Positions 25,625-34,988 of a stretch of DNA of 64,000 nucleotides are shown here, in pieces. The stretch is from Candidatus Moranbacteria bacterium UBA2282 (GTDB lineage: Bacteria > Patescibacteriota > Minisyncoccia > Moranbacterales > UBA2206): assembly GCA_002345745.1 (NCBI GenBank), contig DDWQ01000019.1:11783-75782 (forward strand), given 5' to 3'. The notes under the pieces were generated by a model. The model made no database searches, had not been told where the DNA came from, and worked only from the letters and a program-made list of their open reading frames with translations. Position 1 is the first letter of the stretch. Every line of letters begins with the position of its first letter. The translations under genes were made by a program, and so were the position numbers.

Positions 25625-26008
25625 TTATTTTTTTAGCAAGGCTTCAATGATGGGAAGATCAGCTGGGGGAAATTCGAAGTTTTTAAATTCATGCTTTTCT
25701 ATCCAGCGAATTTCACTATGCACGTTGAGTGCGAACTCCCCAGAAAGATGCTGGGTCAAATATCCCCGCAAGTGTACATCTTTTCCCTCTCCATAATCAA
25801 AAAATCCTTCAGCCACAAATTCCCCCACTTTGCAATCAATTCCTAGCTCTTCCTTTATCTCACGCGCTAGACATTCTTGTGGGGCTTCGCCTGCCTCAAT
25901 TTTACCTCCGGGGAATTCCCAGAAGCCACCATAAAATTCCTTCTCACCGCGAAGTGCAATTAAAAATTTCCCATCCTGTTCAATTATAGAAGCGACCACT
26001 TCTAGCAT
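25625..26008 (-). CDS. Nudix hydrolase, MutT-like
   Basis: The ~127-residue protein has a full Nudix box, GGKIEAGEAPQECLAREIKEELGI, after the WEFPGGK strand. The start at MLEVVASIIEQ (26008) matches the usual MutT N-terminus; an in-frame ATG 14 codons upstream adds a segment without family character. It probably hydrolyses oxidised or other non-canonical nucleoside triphosphates. It lies downstream of pgk beyond a terminator. Confidence 0.85.
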   Translation of the reverse strand: MLEVVASIIEQDGKFLIALRGEKEFYGGFWEFPGGKIEAGEAPQECLAREIKEELGIDCKVGEFVAEGFFDYGEGKDVHLRGYLTQHLSGEFALNVHSEIRWIEKHEFKNFEFPPADLPIIEALLKK

Positions 26009-26070
26009 TTTTTTGATGATAATTTTATAAGTAATTATAGGAACGGCCAAGTCGTGATTTAGCCATTCAA

Positions 26071-26093
26071 AAAACAGGGTTGCCCCTGTTTTT
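26071..26093 (-). terminator. Rho-independent terminator after pgk
   Basis: On the minus strand, AAAACAGGGG..CCCTGTTTT forms a stem with A/T-rich flanks, between pgk (ends 26106) and the Nudix gene. Confidence 0.75.
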
Positions 26094-26105
26094 ATCTATC
26101 GTGTT

Positions 26106-27143
26106 TTATGATTTCAAAGCTTCAATCCCGGGCATAGAATTGCCGACCACATAATCTAGCATAGCGCCACCACCAGTTGAAACAAAGGAAATTGCGTCTA
26201 GGGCATTATTTTTTTCCAAAATTTCAATGGTTTCCCCCCCACCCACCAAAACAAAAGCACCACTAGCAATCACAGCCTCCAGAATTTCATTAGAACTTTT
26301 AGCATATTTTTCATCTTCAAATTTTCCTGTTGGTCCATTCCAGGTGATCATTTTGGCGGTGGCAATAATTGTTTTAAATTTTTCTACAGTCTTTGGTCCA
26401 ATATCTAGGTGCTCACCCACGAAATCAATCGGCAAAATAACCTTGTCGGAAAATTCCAAATTTTCATCCAGTGCTTCATTAGCAATTTTTCCACCAACCA
26501 ACACATAGTCATATTTTTCCTCAAAAAATTTAATCACTGGCAATTTAGTTTCAATCTTGGCACCACCAATAATCGCCACCGCTGGATGAACTGGATGATC
26601 TTTGATAATGGTCATTTCATGAATTTCTTCCAAAAGTCGAAAGCCAGCACAGCTAGGCAAAATTTTCGCCACACCTGTCACGGACGCCTGATTTCTGTGA
26701 CTCACACTAAAAGCATCATTCACAAATATATCAAAATTTTCCGCCAAAAGTTTCGCAAATTCTGAATCATTTGACTCATCGCCATCATGAAAACGCACAT
26801 TTTCCAAAAGCAATGCGCCACCTTGCAAATTGTTTATAGCCGTGACAACTTTTTCACCCACACAATCCGAAACAAATTCCAAATTGGTTGCCAGAATTTC
26901 TTTGGCATCAGAAACAATTTGTTGTAATGAAAATTCTGAACTGGCAACGCCATCTGGTCGTCCAAAATGTGAAATCATCGCCACTTGGCAATTCTTATTT
27001 AATAAATAATCCAATGTTTCTTTGGCGGCTGCAATTTTGAAAGACTCTTTGACTTTGCCGTTCTCTACTGCCACATTAAAATCCACTCTCAGCAATACTT
27101 TTTTACCCGCCAACTCCATATCTTGAATTCTTTTGATATCCAT
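26106..27143 (-). CDS. pgk: Phosphoglycerate kinase
   Basis: The enzyme makes ATP from 1,3-bisphosphoglycerate. It has LLRVDFNVAVENGKV, ISHFGRPDG, LLENVRFHDGDESND, FVNDAFSVSHRNQASV, GGAKIETKLPVIK, WNGPTGKFED and the GGGETIEIL and STGGGAMLDYV loops. At 345 residues it is about 50 shorter than usual (near 395). The losses are in surface loops of both lobes, while the active-site motifs remain. It is a separate unit from the eno-gpmI cluster. Confidence 0.95.
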   Translation of the reverse strand: MDIKRIQDMELAGKKVLLRVDFNVAVENGKVKESFKIAAAKETLDYLLNKNCQVAMISHFGRPDGVASSEFSLQQIVSDAKEILATNLEFVSDCVGEKVVTAINNLQGGALLLENVRFHDGDESNDSEFAKLLAENFDIFVNDAFSVSHRNQASVTGVAKILPSCAGFRLLEEIHEMTIIKDHPVHPAVAIIGGAKIETKLPVIKFFEEKYDYVLVGGKIANEALDENLEFSDKVILPIDFVGEHLDIGPKTVEKFKTIIATAKMITWNGPTGKFEDEKYAKSSNEILEAVIASGAFVLVGGGETIEILEKNNALDAISFVSTGGGAMLDYVVGNSMPGIEALKS

Positions 27144-27762
27144 ATTCTTTAAATTATATTAAAACTTACCTTTCCTATTTTATCATATCTCAGCAAAAAT
27201 CGGAATATCCTCCGATAATTTTTTTTGCATACACAGTGCTAATTTTTCTTAACAGAAAAATACAGTTTGTCCATTTTCTTTGACAGCAAAGAAAGTGGAC
27301 GAAAAGAAACTGCCGGCGCCGGCTTGTGCTGTCTAAATTTCTAGCTTACTCGCTAAAATTCTTAGGGCGGTCATAACGGGGTAAGAATTTCTTAACGCTC
27401 ATGCGCTGAAATTTAGAAACGCACTATCGCCAAGGCGCGGAATTTTTTTAGCGTTTAAAAACTTATCACGCACTAGCGGAATACCAAGGTACAAATTGAA
27501 ACTTATGAACGTTAAGAAATTTCCTACTAACAATCTTTTTTAGCATTTTCGGGAATTTTAGTGAATAAGTTGTCCGCCTCGGATCGACGAGTGGTTGTCT
27601 CCACGAGTCGAGACGGGAAAATTTGTCTTGGTATGTAGCCGTGCGGCCTTTTTCTTTTTTGCCACTTTTCTTTTGGGAAAAGAAAAATGGCGTAGTGAGT
27701 TTTTTCTGAAAGAAAAAACTAGCACTGTAAATATAAGAAAACTGAAATTCTATTTTGAAAAA
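27144..27762. other. 619-bp gene-free stretch with several hairpins
   Basis: No convincing gene lies here. There is a hairpin CCATTTTCTTTG-ACAG-CAAAGAAAGTGG at 27274-27301 and another, GCCACTTTTCTTTT-GGG-AAAAGAAAAATGGC, near 27659-27691. GC-rich palindromes such as GCCGGCGCCGGC near 27313 sit between them. CTAAATTTC (near 27332) pairs with GAAATTTAG (near 27411), and a stem-rich CGACGAGTGG..CCACGAGTCGAGACGG lies near 27583-27615. The base composition is richer in GC than the flanks. It could be a structured RNA or a non-autonomous element. Confidence 0.5.
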
Positions 27763-28872
27763 TTAAAAATTACCCCTGCCCATTCCCAATATTGCGATAA
27801 TCACACCAATCATAGCTGTCACCATCGTAAAAATCCAAGCACGCATCGTAACTTTAGTTTCTGGCCATCCCAACGCCTCAAAATGATGATGAATAGGTGC
27901 CGCTAAAAAAACTTTTCGCTTAAAATATTTTTTTGAAGTCAATTGAATAATAACTGAACCTGATTCTATGATGTAAATAAACACAATAATAAACAAGGCT
28001 AGCACCGAGTTAGTAAGCATCGCCACCACACCTAGCGTTGTTCCAAGTGCGACTGCCCCCGTATCACCCATAATAAATCTGGCTGGATAGATATTAAACC
28101 ATAAAAACGCTAGGAGTGCTCCAGCAATGGCTGCACAAAATGCTGCCAAATCCATTTTATTATGGAAAAAAGATATCAAGGCAAATGAACTGAAAGCAAT
28201 TGAAAGTATCCCGCCATTCAAACCGTCTAGTCCATCAGTTTCATTGGACGAAATGGCTGCAAAAAGAATAACGAAAATAAACAAAGGCATGTACCACCAG
28301 CCAATTTCGAAATTGCCCATAGCGGGAACATGAATAATATTCCAATTCAATTTAAAGTAGAACCACCAAGCACCCAAAATTGCAATCAAAATTAGCCAAC
28401 CAAATCGCATTAAAAAACGCATTCCGCCACCCTTATTCGTTCCGCAGCCCTTAATGCTCATCCAATCATCAAAAAGTCCTAGAATTCCAGCTGTCACTAA
28501 AGTAAATAATGGCAACCAAGTTTGACTTCGGCTTAAAAAATCCAAACGTGCGATAAAGTTTATATTTGTCCAAACAGCTATAACTGGGAAAAGATAATGA
28601 GAAAGGAAAATCATAATCAAAACCACACCCCAGACAAGCATTCCGCCCATTGTTGGCGTTCCACTTTTATGCTTATGCAATTCACTGACAAAAGTAAGTT
28701 TTTCACCATCAACTGAATTTTTCTTAATCTTGATGCCAATTTTATATTTATATAAAAAATGCGTCATTACTGGTGCCAGAAGAAAAGCCACAACAAAAGC
28801 AACAAACCCCGTTATTAAAACTTTCAAGATATCCACCACGATTGGAATTTGTTGTATTTGTGCAAAACCCAT
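27763..28872 (-). CDS. mraY: Phospho-N-acetylmuramoyl-pentapeptide transferase
   Basis: The 369-residue polytopic enzyme makes lipid I from UDP-MurNAc-pentapeptide and undecaprenyl phosphate. It has about ten membrane helices and the family blocks KHKSGTPTMGGML, the acidic NETDGLDGLNGG, ARFIMGDTGAVALG and IHHHFEALGWPE. Together with the adjacent DD-carboxypeptidase it shows that the cell builds peptidoglycan. The other mur genes are not in the window. Confidence 0.96.
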   Translation of the reverse strand: MGFAQIQQIPIVVDILKVLITGFVAFVVAFLLAPVMTHFLYKYKIGIKIKKNSVDGEKLTFVSELHKHKSGTPTMGGMLVWGVVLIMIFLSHYLFPVIAVWTNINFIARLDFLSRSQTWLPLFTLVTAGILGLFDDWMSIKGCGTNKGGGMRFLMRFGWLILIAILGAWWFYFKLNWNIIHVPAMGNFEIGWWYMPLFIFVILFAAISSNETDGLDGLNGGILSIAFSSFALISFFHNKMDLAAFCAAIAGALLAFLWFNIYPARFIMGDTGAVALGTTLGVVAMLTNSVLALFIIVFIYIIESGSVIIQLTSKKYFKRKVFLAAPIHHHFEALGWPETKVTMRAWIFTMVTAMIGVIIAILGMGRGNF

Positions 28873-28893
28873 AAAATATATTTTATTGAATTA

Positions 28894-29940
28894 TTATTGC
28901 CATTTATAATTATCAAAAGTCCAACTCACGAGTGCTCGCATATCATCCCAGCGCTGTTCATCATTCAAAATAACTGCAATCACTCTATGTTCACCAGTCG
29001 AATTTTCCGCACCTGTCATTAACGATTTTCCAGCTAATGGTGTGAAACCAGTCTTGCCACCAATACAGTTAGGCAATGTAGTCAACAGCATATCAGTATT
29101 TTTCAATTCATGCATATATTTTCCATCGGTTGAATAAAATTTTCCATCTGGAATTTTCATAATATTCCAAATGGTGTCATATTTCAAAGAATAGGCCGCA
29201 ATTCTTGCGAGATCATAGGCACTTGAGTAGCATTGGTCTTCCTCTCCATCTATTTCTAACCCCGACGGTGTACAAAAATGAGTGTCTTTAAGCCCCATAT
29301 CTTTAGCTTTTTCATTCATCATTTCAACAAATTTTTTCGGATTACCGCCAATATGTGTGGCTAGAGCAGTAGCAGCATCATTAGCGCTATTCATAAGCAT
29401 TGCTTTCATCAAATCAATAGCTCGAACTTTTTCACCAACATACATCCGATTGCCATTACAAAAAACGCTTGTCGGGCAGCCAACAACTGTACCAACTATA
29501 TTCAAATCCTCCGCAGTTAAAACAACATCTTCTTCCAAATTCTTAATATTTTCCATCGCCAAAATAGCTGTCATCATTTTTGTCAGTGATGCAATTTGCG
29601 TTCGTTTGCGACCATCATCATAATGGATTATTGTTCCCGTATCAACATCAATTACTACCGAGGAACTAGCCCAAATTTTAAGATCAGCTACATTTTCCTT
29701 ACGTGTTGGAATCAGACCTGAAGCCATTGCGGAATCAATTGGAAAGATGCTATAGCCACTAATATTTTTTGCCTCAAAAGAATCAGTGCTTTCTGTTTTC
29801 GGGAACCCACAACTATCTGCTCGGCAAGCAGATTCCGTCGCAACTATGTCGTTATTACTGGGAATATTACTAGCAATATTGCCATACAACCAAAACGGCG
29901 CAAAAGGTATTATTAGAAATGTGATGATTAAGTTTAACAT
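28894..29940 (-). CDS. D-alanyl-D-alanine carboxypeptidase (PBP5-like, S11)
   Basis: The 348-residue exported protein has an N-terminal hydrophobic segment (LIITFLIIPFAPFWLYG). The penicillin-binding motifs are SxxK in ASLTKMMTAI, SxN in MNSANDAATAL and KTG in IGGKTGFTPLAGKS. It trims terminal D-Ala from peptidoglycan stem peptides. No C-terminal PBP5 beta domain is evident beyond the catalytic domain. It is 21 bases upstream of mraY, in the same orientation. Confidence 0.93.
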   Translation of the reverse strand: MLNLIITFLIIPFAPFWLYGNIASNIPSNNDIVATESACRADSCGFPKTESTDSFEAKNISGYSIFPIDSAMASGLIPTRKENVADLKIWASSSVVIDVDTGTIIHYDDGRKRTQIASLTKMMTAILAMENIKNLEEDVVLTAEDLNIVGTVVGCPTSVFCNGNRMYVGEKVRAIDLMKAMLMNSANDAATALATHIGGNPKKFVEMMNEKAKDMGLKDTHFCTPSGLEIDGEEDQCYSSAYDLARIAAYSLKYDTIWNIMKIPDGKFYSTDGKYMHELKNTDMLLTTLPNCIGGKTGFTPLAGKSLMTGAENSTGEHRVIAVILNDEQRWDDMRALVSWTFDNYKWQ

Positions 29941-29960
29941 AAAAAAATCTTAAAAAAAAT

Positions 29961-30518
29961 TTACATTTGTGGCTGTTCACCTATAATACTATCAATTCTA
30001 GCATCATTAGAAAGTGTTTCATAGTCTGGCAATTTATCAATACTTTCTATCCCTAATTTCTTTAAAAATTCAAATGAAACTCTATACAAATAACCTCGAT
30101 TATCTTTCGGATTGTCAATTCGCTCTAAAAGTCCACGCATTGTCAAAGACCGAACAGTATAGCTACAATTAACTCCACGAATTGCTTCAATTTCAACTCG
30201 AGTGATCGGACCACGATACGCAATAATTGCCAGCACCTCTAAACCAGCCCGACTAAGATTTTCTTGAATTTCACTTTTCACCAGCTTATCGACAATCTGT
30301 GCATTTTCTGGATCAGTCGCCATCTGGACATTTTGTTCTTTTTTCAAAATCACAAGTCCTCGCTTATTTGCAGTATATTCATTTTGCAAAACCATAATCG
30401 CGTTTTCAATTTCTGCGACTGAAACTTCAACCACTTTGGATATTTTTGTCAGACTAATTGGCTCACCACTAACAAATAAGATGCTTTCAATTGCTGATTT
30501 TAATTTTTCTTGATCCAT
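29961..30518 (-). CDS. scpB: Segregation and condensation protein B
   Basis: The 185-residue kleisin partner has two winged-helix domains. LKSAIESILFVSGEPISLTKISKVV opens the first; AGLEVLAIIAYRGPITRVEIEAIRGVN and TMRGLLERIDNPKDNRGYLYR mark the second. With ScpA and SMC it organises and segregates the chromosome. It follows scpA by 41 bases. Confidence 0.95.
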   Translation of the reverse strand: MDQEKLKSAIESILFVSGEPISLTKISKVVEVSVAEIENAIMVLQNEYTANKRGLVILKKEQNVQMATDPENAQIVDKLVKSEIQENLSRAGLEVLAIIAYRGPITRVEIEAIRGVNCSYTVRSLTMRGLLERIDNPKDNRGYLYRVSFEFLKKLGIESIDKLPDYETLSNDARIDSIIGEQPQM

Positions 30519-30559
30519 AATGATTAATTTTTTAATTTTATAATTTTTGTAATTTCTTG

Positions 30560-31273
30560 CTATTCCCTTGATTTTTTAACACTCAATTTTATCTCTTGGA
30601 ATAATTCACCCTGCTCAACATTCACAATTCGTTGCTTGACCATTTCCAGCATTGCCAAGAAAGACAAAATGATATCAATTTTATTTTCAGCGTTTCCCGT
30701 CAGCTCAGTAAATGACATTTCCACTCTTTGACGCAAGGTATTTTGCAAATCATTTATTTTTTCTTCCAGCGTAATAATTTCTTCCACTGTCTCCTCATCC
30801 AATTTTTCAATAACTGGAATATCATCCAATACAAACTGGAAATATTTTTTTAAATCATAGACATTCAAATCTGCTGGAGGATAGAACAATGCTTGCACTC
30901 CGATATAGCCAGCCCTTGAATAACTAATTTTACCAGACTGCGTTATTTGTCCTAAAATAATTGATGCCTCTTTGAATTTTTTATATTCTTCTAATTGCTG
31001 GGCTAAATCCTTAATTTCTTCCTCCTCTTCTTCTGTAAATTGTAAAAGTGGCAAAAGTGCCCGTGATTTAATCAAAATTAACTTAGCGGCCACTGCTAGA
31101 AATTCTGCCAAATTTCCTAACCTGATATTATCATTTCCTTTGATATGCTCCAGATATTGCTCAGCTACATGTGCCAAACTCAATTCTGTAATATTAAGCT
31201 TTTCTTTCTCAATCAATTCAAGCAACAGATCCATCGGACCCTCAAATTTCTCTATTTTTACATTATATGTCAT
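30560..31273 (-). CDS. scpA: Segregation and condensation protein A (kleisin)
   Basis: The 237-residue kleisin bridges SMC heads. The N-terminal block is VKIEKFEGPMDLLLELIEKEKL, followed by LAEFLAVAAKLILIKSRALLP and an acidic linker (EEEEEEIKDLAQQLEEY). A C-terminal winged helix contains IDIILSFLAMLEMVKQRIVNVEQ. It leads the scpA-scpB-dacA-mraY run. Confidence 0.95.
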   Translation of the reverse strand: MTYNVKIEKFEGPMDLLLELIEKEKLNITELSLAHVAEQYLEHIKGNDNIRLGNLAEFLAVAAKLILIKSRALLPLLQFTEEEEEEIKDLAQQLEEYKKFKEASIILGQITQSGKISYSRAGYIGVQALFYPPADLNVYDLKKYFQFVLDDIPVIEKLDEETVEEIITLEEKINDLQNTLRQRVEMSFTELTGNAENKIDIILSFLAMLEMVKQRIVNVEQGELFQEIKLSVKKSRE

Positions 31274-31390
31274 AATTCAAATTTTGTTAGACCTCTCTAT
31301 TACTCCTAGTTTATTTTTTTCCACTTTTTATATAATATCATTTATTGTTATTTTTTTCAAATGAAAAAAACGATTCCTATGCTCAGAATC

Positions 31391-32587
31391 TTAGGCACCA
31401 ATTTCTTTTTCACTCTTATTATCCACCAATTTCGAAGCTGGATAGAGAGCCGAAAGAACTATAATCCCTGTTAAAACAAAGGCAAATTTGATAGGTAGAA
31501 AGAAAAGTATAAATGATGAAAAGGTGGTAGCAGCGATGTAAGCCACTGGCAAGGAAGTTCGGAAGAAATTAATGATGTCTACATCAAAAGCATCTACTTT
31601 TTTGAAGAAATAGGAATCTCGCAAAATCTCTATCAAAGCTGCGCCAATTCTAGTAGCAAATAATACAACTGCCCAAATAACAACACTACCAGAACCAATA
31701 AAATAAATTGCAATAGTTGAAATTGCCATAATCAAAATCGCAAAAATTAAAAACTCTTTTTCACCAAATTTTTTATCAGCTAGAATGCCCATAGGATATT
31801 GCAACAAAACAAACGGTGCCAGCATAATAGTGAAAATCAAACCAATACTTTCCCAGGAATATCCCAAGTCACGTAAATAGATTGGAGTGTAGATTGTCAT
31901 TAGCGCATAGAAAAATTCCAACACAAAAGAAACATAATAAATTCGTAGAATATCTTTTTTTGCCAAAACTTTTTTAAATACATCCAAAATTTTTAATTTT
32001 TGTTCAAATTTATGATTGATATTTCTAAAACCAATAATTCCAAAAATAAACACAAAGCAATTAAAAATCAAAGAGAATATAAAAATTCCGTCAAATCCAA
32101 TCTTGTCTAAAATATATGTTGAAGCAAATGGTCCAAACCAAAATCCAGCATTGAGAATCATCAAATGTAATCCACGGATCCGACCGGATTTATTATCCAC
32201 CGAAAAACTCTCCACAATCACGTCCAATGCCACCCATTCAATGTGGCTTATAATGATAAAGAGCATTAAAAGCAAGACACCGGTCATTGATGGATTAGTA
32301 AAGGTCAAAAGCGTTAAAATAATAACATTCGACAATACAGAAAAATAAAATACATTAGCTTTACCAAACAGTCGTACCAACTTATGTAAGTTCAATAAAA
32401 TTACCAAAAAAACCAAATATGAAACACCATAAAAAATTCCGACGCTTTCCGTGCCAGTCGCCAACTTAAAATACGAGGACATTACATAAATTGATACAGC
32501 TTGAGAAAAACCAATCAAAAAAGTCACAAAGCCTGATAGCAACAATCTATTCTCATCTAAATTTTCTTGGTGTTTAGCTATTACCAT
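31391..32587 (-). CDS. Major facilitator superfamily transporter
   Basis: The 398-residue protein has about twelve membrane helices in two six-helix halves with a charged cytoplasmic loop (NINHKFEQKLKILDVFKKVL) between them. An MFS-like GILADKKFGEK motif follows helix 8. No substrate-specific motif is recognised. It stands alone between scpA and aspS, with short repeats in the gap to aspS. Confidence 0.85.
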   Translation of the reverse strand: MVIAKHQENLDENRLLLSGFVTFLIGFSQAVSIYVMSSYFKLATGTESVGIFYGVSYLVFLVILLNLHKLVRLFGKANVFYFSVLSNVIILTLLTFTNPSMTGVLLLMLFIIISHIEWVALDVIVESFSVDNKSGRIRGLHLMILNAGFWFGPFASTYILDKIGFDGIFIFSLIFNCFVFIFGIIGFRNINHKFEQKLKILDVFKKVLAKKDILRIYYVSFVLEFFYALMTIYTPIYLRDLGYSWESIGLIFTIMLAPFVLLQYPMGILADKKFGEKEFLIFAILIMAISTIAIYFIGSGSVVIWAVVLFATRIGAALIEILRDSYFFKKVDAFDVDIINFFRTSLPVAYIAATTFSSFILFFLPIKFAFVLTGIIVLSALYPASKLVDNKSEKEIGA

Positions 32588-32627
32588 TGTTTATTTTTAG
32601 GATTTAATTTTCGCTGACTATCCGCTC

Positions 32628-32685
32628 GACACTCGAACACTTAGTGTCTCGCATTCTTGATTCCTGTTGGACACCTAGTGTTGTC
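32628..32685. repeat. Repeats related to the GGACAC..GTGTCC family of valS
   Basis: GACACTCGAACACTTAGTGTC and GGACACCTAGTGTTGTC lie in the gap between the MFS and aspS genes. They resemble the palindrome translated within valS (2503-2534). Confidence 0.5.
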
Positions 32686-32728
32686 TTACCTAGCTGGTGG
32701 ACTGTTCACAGTAAATACAAGTAAACTA

Positions 32729-34048
32729 CTATGGCGTCAATCGCTTTACATCCCTTGGAAATAAAATTGCTTCTTTAATAGTTCCCAAGCCAAGTATTTT
32801 CTGCACGATTCGCTCAGAACCAAGTCCCCAACCACCATGTGGTGGAATACCGTATTTGAAAATATCCAAATAATGCTTAAAATCGTCAGGATTTAATTTA
32901 TGCTTTTTCATACTAGCAATCAATTGATTGTAATCATTAATTCGCTGACCACCACTGGCGATTTCTACGCCCATAAATAACAAGTCAAAGGTTTCTGTAT
33001 ATTGCGGATCAGCGCTTGGCATAGAATAGAATGGACGAATGCTGGTTGGATAGTGCGTCAAAAATACAAAATCACAATTATTATTTTTCTTAACCCATTC
33101 ACAAATCATTCGCTCCCCTTCGGCATCAATATCCACCGTCTCCATTTTTTTGCCATATTCTTTATCTAAAATTTCCAACGCTTCTGTTAATTTCATTCTA
33201 GGAATTTTTTCTACTGGTAAAATCTGCGCGTTATATTTTTCCAAATCAGATTGACAATTTTCTGCTATTTTTGACATAACAAAAGCCATAGTTTTTTCCA
33301 GTTGATTCATCACATCCTCAAAACTTTCGATAAAAGCCATTTCAGCGTCTAACCCTATATATTCATTGACATGCCGTGTGGTATAGTGAGGTTCAGCTCG
33401 AAAAACAGAACCAACCTCAAACACTCTTTCAAAAACACCTGTCATAGCTTGTTTATAGAACTGTGGGCTTTGTGCTAGATAGGCATCTTGTTCAAAATAT
33501 TTAATTTTGAAAAAATTTGCTCCACCTTCCGTAGCTGCATTTAAAATTTTTGGGGTTTTTATTTCTACAAAACTATCTTTGTTCATAGTTTCAGCGTATG
33601 AGCGCAAAAGCTCCGCATAAATCCTGAAAATTGACTTTATTTTATCATTACGAAGTGCAATAGTTCGATTATCCAAAAGTGTATCTAAATTTAAATTTAG
33701 ATCTTGGGCAGCGATATCAATTGGCAGTTCAGCTTCTGGTTTGGAAATAACTACTAATTTTTCTACCTCAATTTCCACGCCTCCAGTCGCCACACCTTCT
33801 TTAATCGCTCCACCTGGGCGAGCCTTTACTAATCCTTCTATCTCAATCACAAATTCATTGCGAATGTCTTTAGCAATTTTATGAGCTTCTTCTTTGTCAG
33901 GAATAATCACCATTTGGATTATGCCAGATCTGTCACGCAAATCAATAAAAATAAGCTTGCCATGATCACGACGAATATTGACCCATCCTTGCAATTTTAC
34001 AATTTGACCAATTAAACTTGGCACATCACCAATCAATGTCCTTTCCAT
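32729..34048 (-). CDS. aspS: Aspartyl-tRNA synthetase, archaeal-type (probably non-discriminating)
   Basis: The 439-residue class IIb enzyme has an N-terminal OB anticodon-binding domain (VKLQGWVNIRRDHGKLIFIDLRDRSG). Its class II core carries KTPKILNAATEGGANFFKIKYFEQDAYLAQSPQFYKQ, VFRAEPHYTTRHVNEYIGLDAEM and GGWGLGSERIVQKILG. It lacks the GAD insertion of standard bacterial AspRS (about 590 residues), and the blocks match archaeal AspRS. Such enzymes often also charge tRNA-Asn, which is then amidated by GatCAB. A palindrome (34060-34094) lies just upstream. Confidence 0.93.
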   Translation of the reverse strand: MERTLIGDVPSLIGQIVKLQGWVNIRRDHGKLIFIDLRDRSGIIQMVIIPDKEEAHKIAKDIRNEFVIEIEGLVKARPGGAIKEGVATGGVEIEVEKLVVISKPEAELPIDIAAQDLNLNLDTLLDNRTIALRNDKIKSIFRIYAELLRSYAETMNKDSFVEIKTPKILNAATEGGANFFKIKYFEQDAYLAQSPQFYKQAMTGVFERVFEVGSVFRAEPHYTTRHVNEYIGLDAEMAFIESFEDVMNQLEKTMAFVMSKIAENCQSDLEKYNAQILPVEKIPRMKLTEALEILDKEYGKKMETVDIDAEGERMICEWVKKNNNCDFVFLTHYPTSIRPFYSMPSADPQYTETFDLLFMGVEIASGGQRINDYNQLIASMKKHKLNPDDFKHYLDIFKYGIPPHGGWGLGSERIVQKILGLGTIKEAILFPRDVKRLTP

Positions 34049-34059
34049 ATGTTCAAAAT

Positions 34060-34094
34060 AGACTTCTTGCGTAATAGATTGCGCAAGAGGTCTG
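34060..34094. repeat. Hairpin TAGACTTCTTGCG..CGCAAGAGGTCT upstream of aspS
   Basis: The near-perfect inverted repeat ends in AGACTTCTTGCG and CGCAAGAGGTCT around a short loop. A shorter copy, AGACTTCTTACGCAAGAGGTCT, lies at 57738-57761 upstream of prfA. Confidence 0.7.
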
Positions 34095-34119
34095 TTATAT
34101 TTTTATTTATAAATCCAAA

Positions 34120-34929
34120 CTATTCCCCTAATATTCTTCTAACTTCATCACTCAACTCCCTAGGCGTAATTTTAGTTTTAACGAAAAAGCTTTCTACGCC
34201 CATTTTTTTAACTCTTTTTGCAACATCATTTTCAACTGAAGCTGATAGAACTATGATTGGGACATTTTTAGTCGTCTTTTCTAGTTTAAGTTTTCCAATC
34301 ATCTCTTCCCCCGTCATTGCTGGCATAATCATATCAATAATAAACAAATCGTAACGATTGCGAAGTGCCTCTTTAATTCCCCAAGCCCCATTACCCGCCG
34401 AATCAACAGCATAGCCATCTTGCTTTAATTTTTCACCAAACATTTCAATAAAAATTTCTTCATCTTCAATAATTAAAATCTTTTTTTTATTGGTACTATC
34501 ACCATCAGCACTATCTTTAGTTTGTGAGTTAGCCTTTGCTTCGTTTTTTTGTTGCTCTTGGAATTGACTTGCAAGTCTTTTAACCTCACTAACTAATTCA
34601 CTTGGATTATAATCAGATTTTGCCACAAAACCATTAGCACCTAGATTAATAGCTTTGTCACGATCCTCTTTTTGACTTAAATTGCTTGTCACAATTATTT
34701 TTATTTTAGAATCAAATTCTCCGCTTCGCAATCGTTCGATTAACTGAAATCCATCCATTTTTGGCATAATCAAATCAGTCATAATAATGTCTACTTTTTC
34801 TCTTTTTGCCACTTCCAGAGCTTGATCTCCAGAGGATACTGAATATACCTCAAAATCAGAATCTGAAAACTTTTTATTATAAATATCAGATATCATCTGA
34901 TCATCTTCTACTATAACAATTTTAACCAT
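34120..34929 (-). CDS. Tandem receiver-domain protein without output domain
   Basis: The 269-residue protein has two REC domains (about 1-120 and 148-269), separated by a polar linker rich in Lys, Gln, Ser and Asp. Both keep the phosphoacceptor (IIMTDLIMPKMDG and FIIDMIMPAMTG), the acidic pair (VEDD, IEDE) and the beta-5 lysine (VAKSDYNP, FFVKTKITP). No DNA-binding domain is present, so it is a CheY-like signalling protein. No histidine kinase lies in the window. It contrasts with the degenerate receiver at 17792-18358. Confidence 0.92.
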   Translation of the reverse strand: MVKIVIVEDDQMISDIYNKKFSDSDFEVYSVSSGDQALEVAKREKVDIIMTDLIMPKMDGFQLIERLRSGEFDSKIKIIVTSNLSQKEDRDKAINLGANGFVAKSDYNPSELVSEVKRLASQFQEQQKNEAKANSQTKDSADGDSTNKKKILIIEDEEIFIEMFGEKLKQDGYAVDSAGNGAWGIKEALRNRYDLFIIDMIMPAMTGEEMIGKLKLEKTTKNVPIIVLSASVENDVAKRVKKMGVESFFVKTKITPRELSDEVRRILGE

Positions 34930-34988
34930 AAAAACTTAGTATAAAAAAATAATTACCTGCTTTAAAGTATACCGTCAATTCAATAATT

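Noticed and set aside
27595..27906. 103-residue plus-strand frame in the gap before mraY
   Set aside because: It runs through the hairpins and into mraY on the other strand, with no recognisable domain.
34120..34929. Two-component regulator with DNA-binding output
   Set aside because: Only two receiver domains and a polar linker are present; there is no HTH or other output domain.
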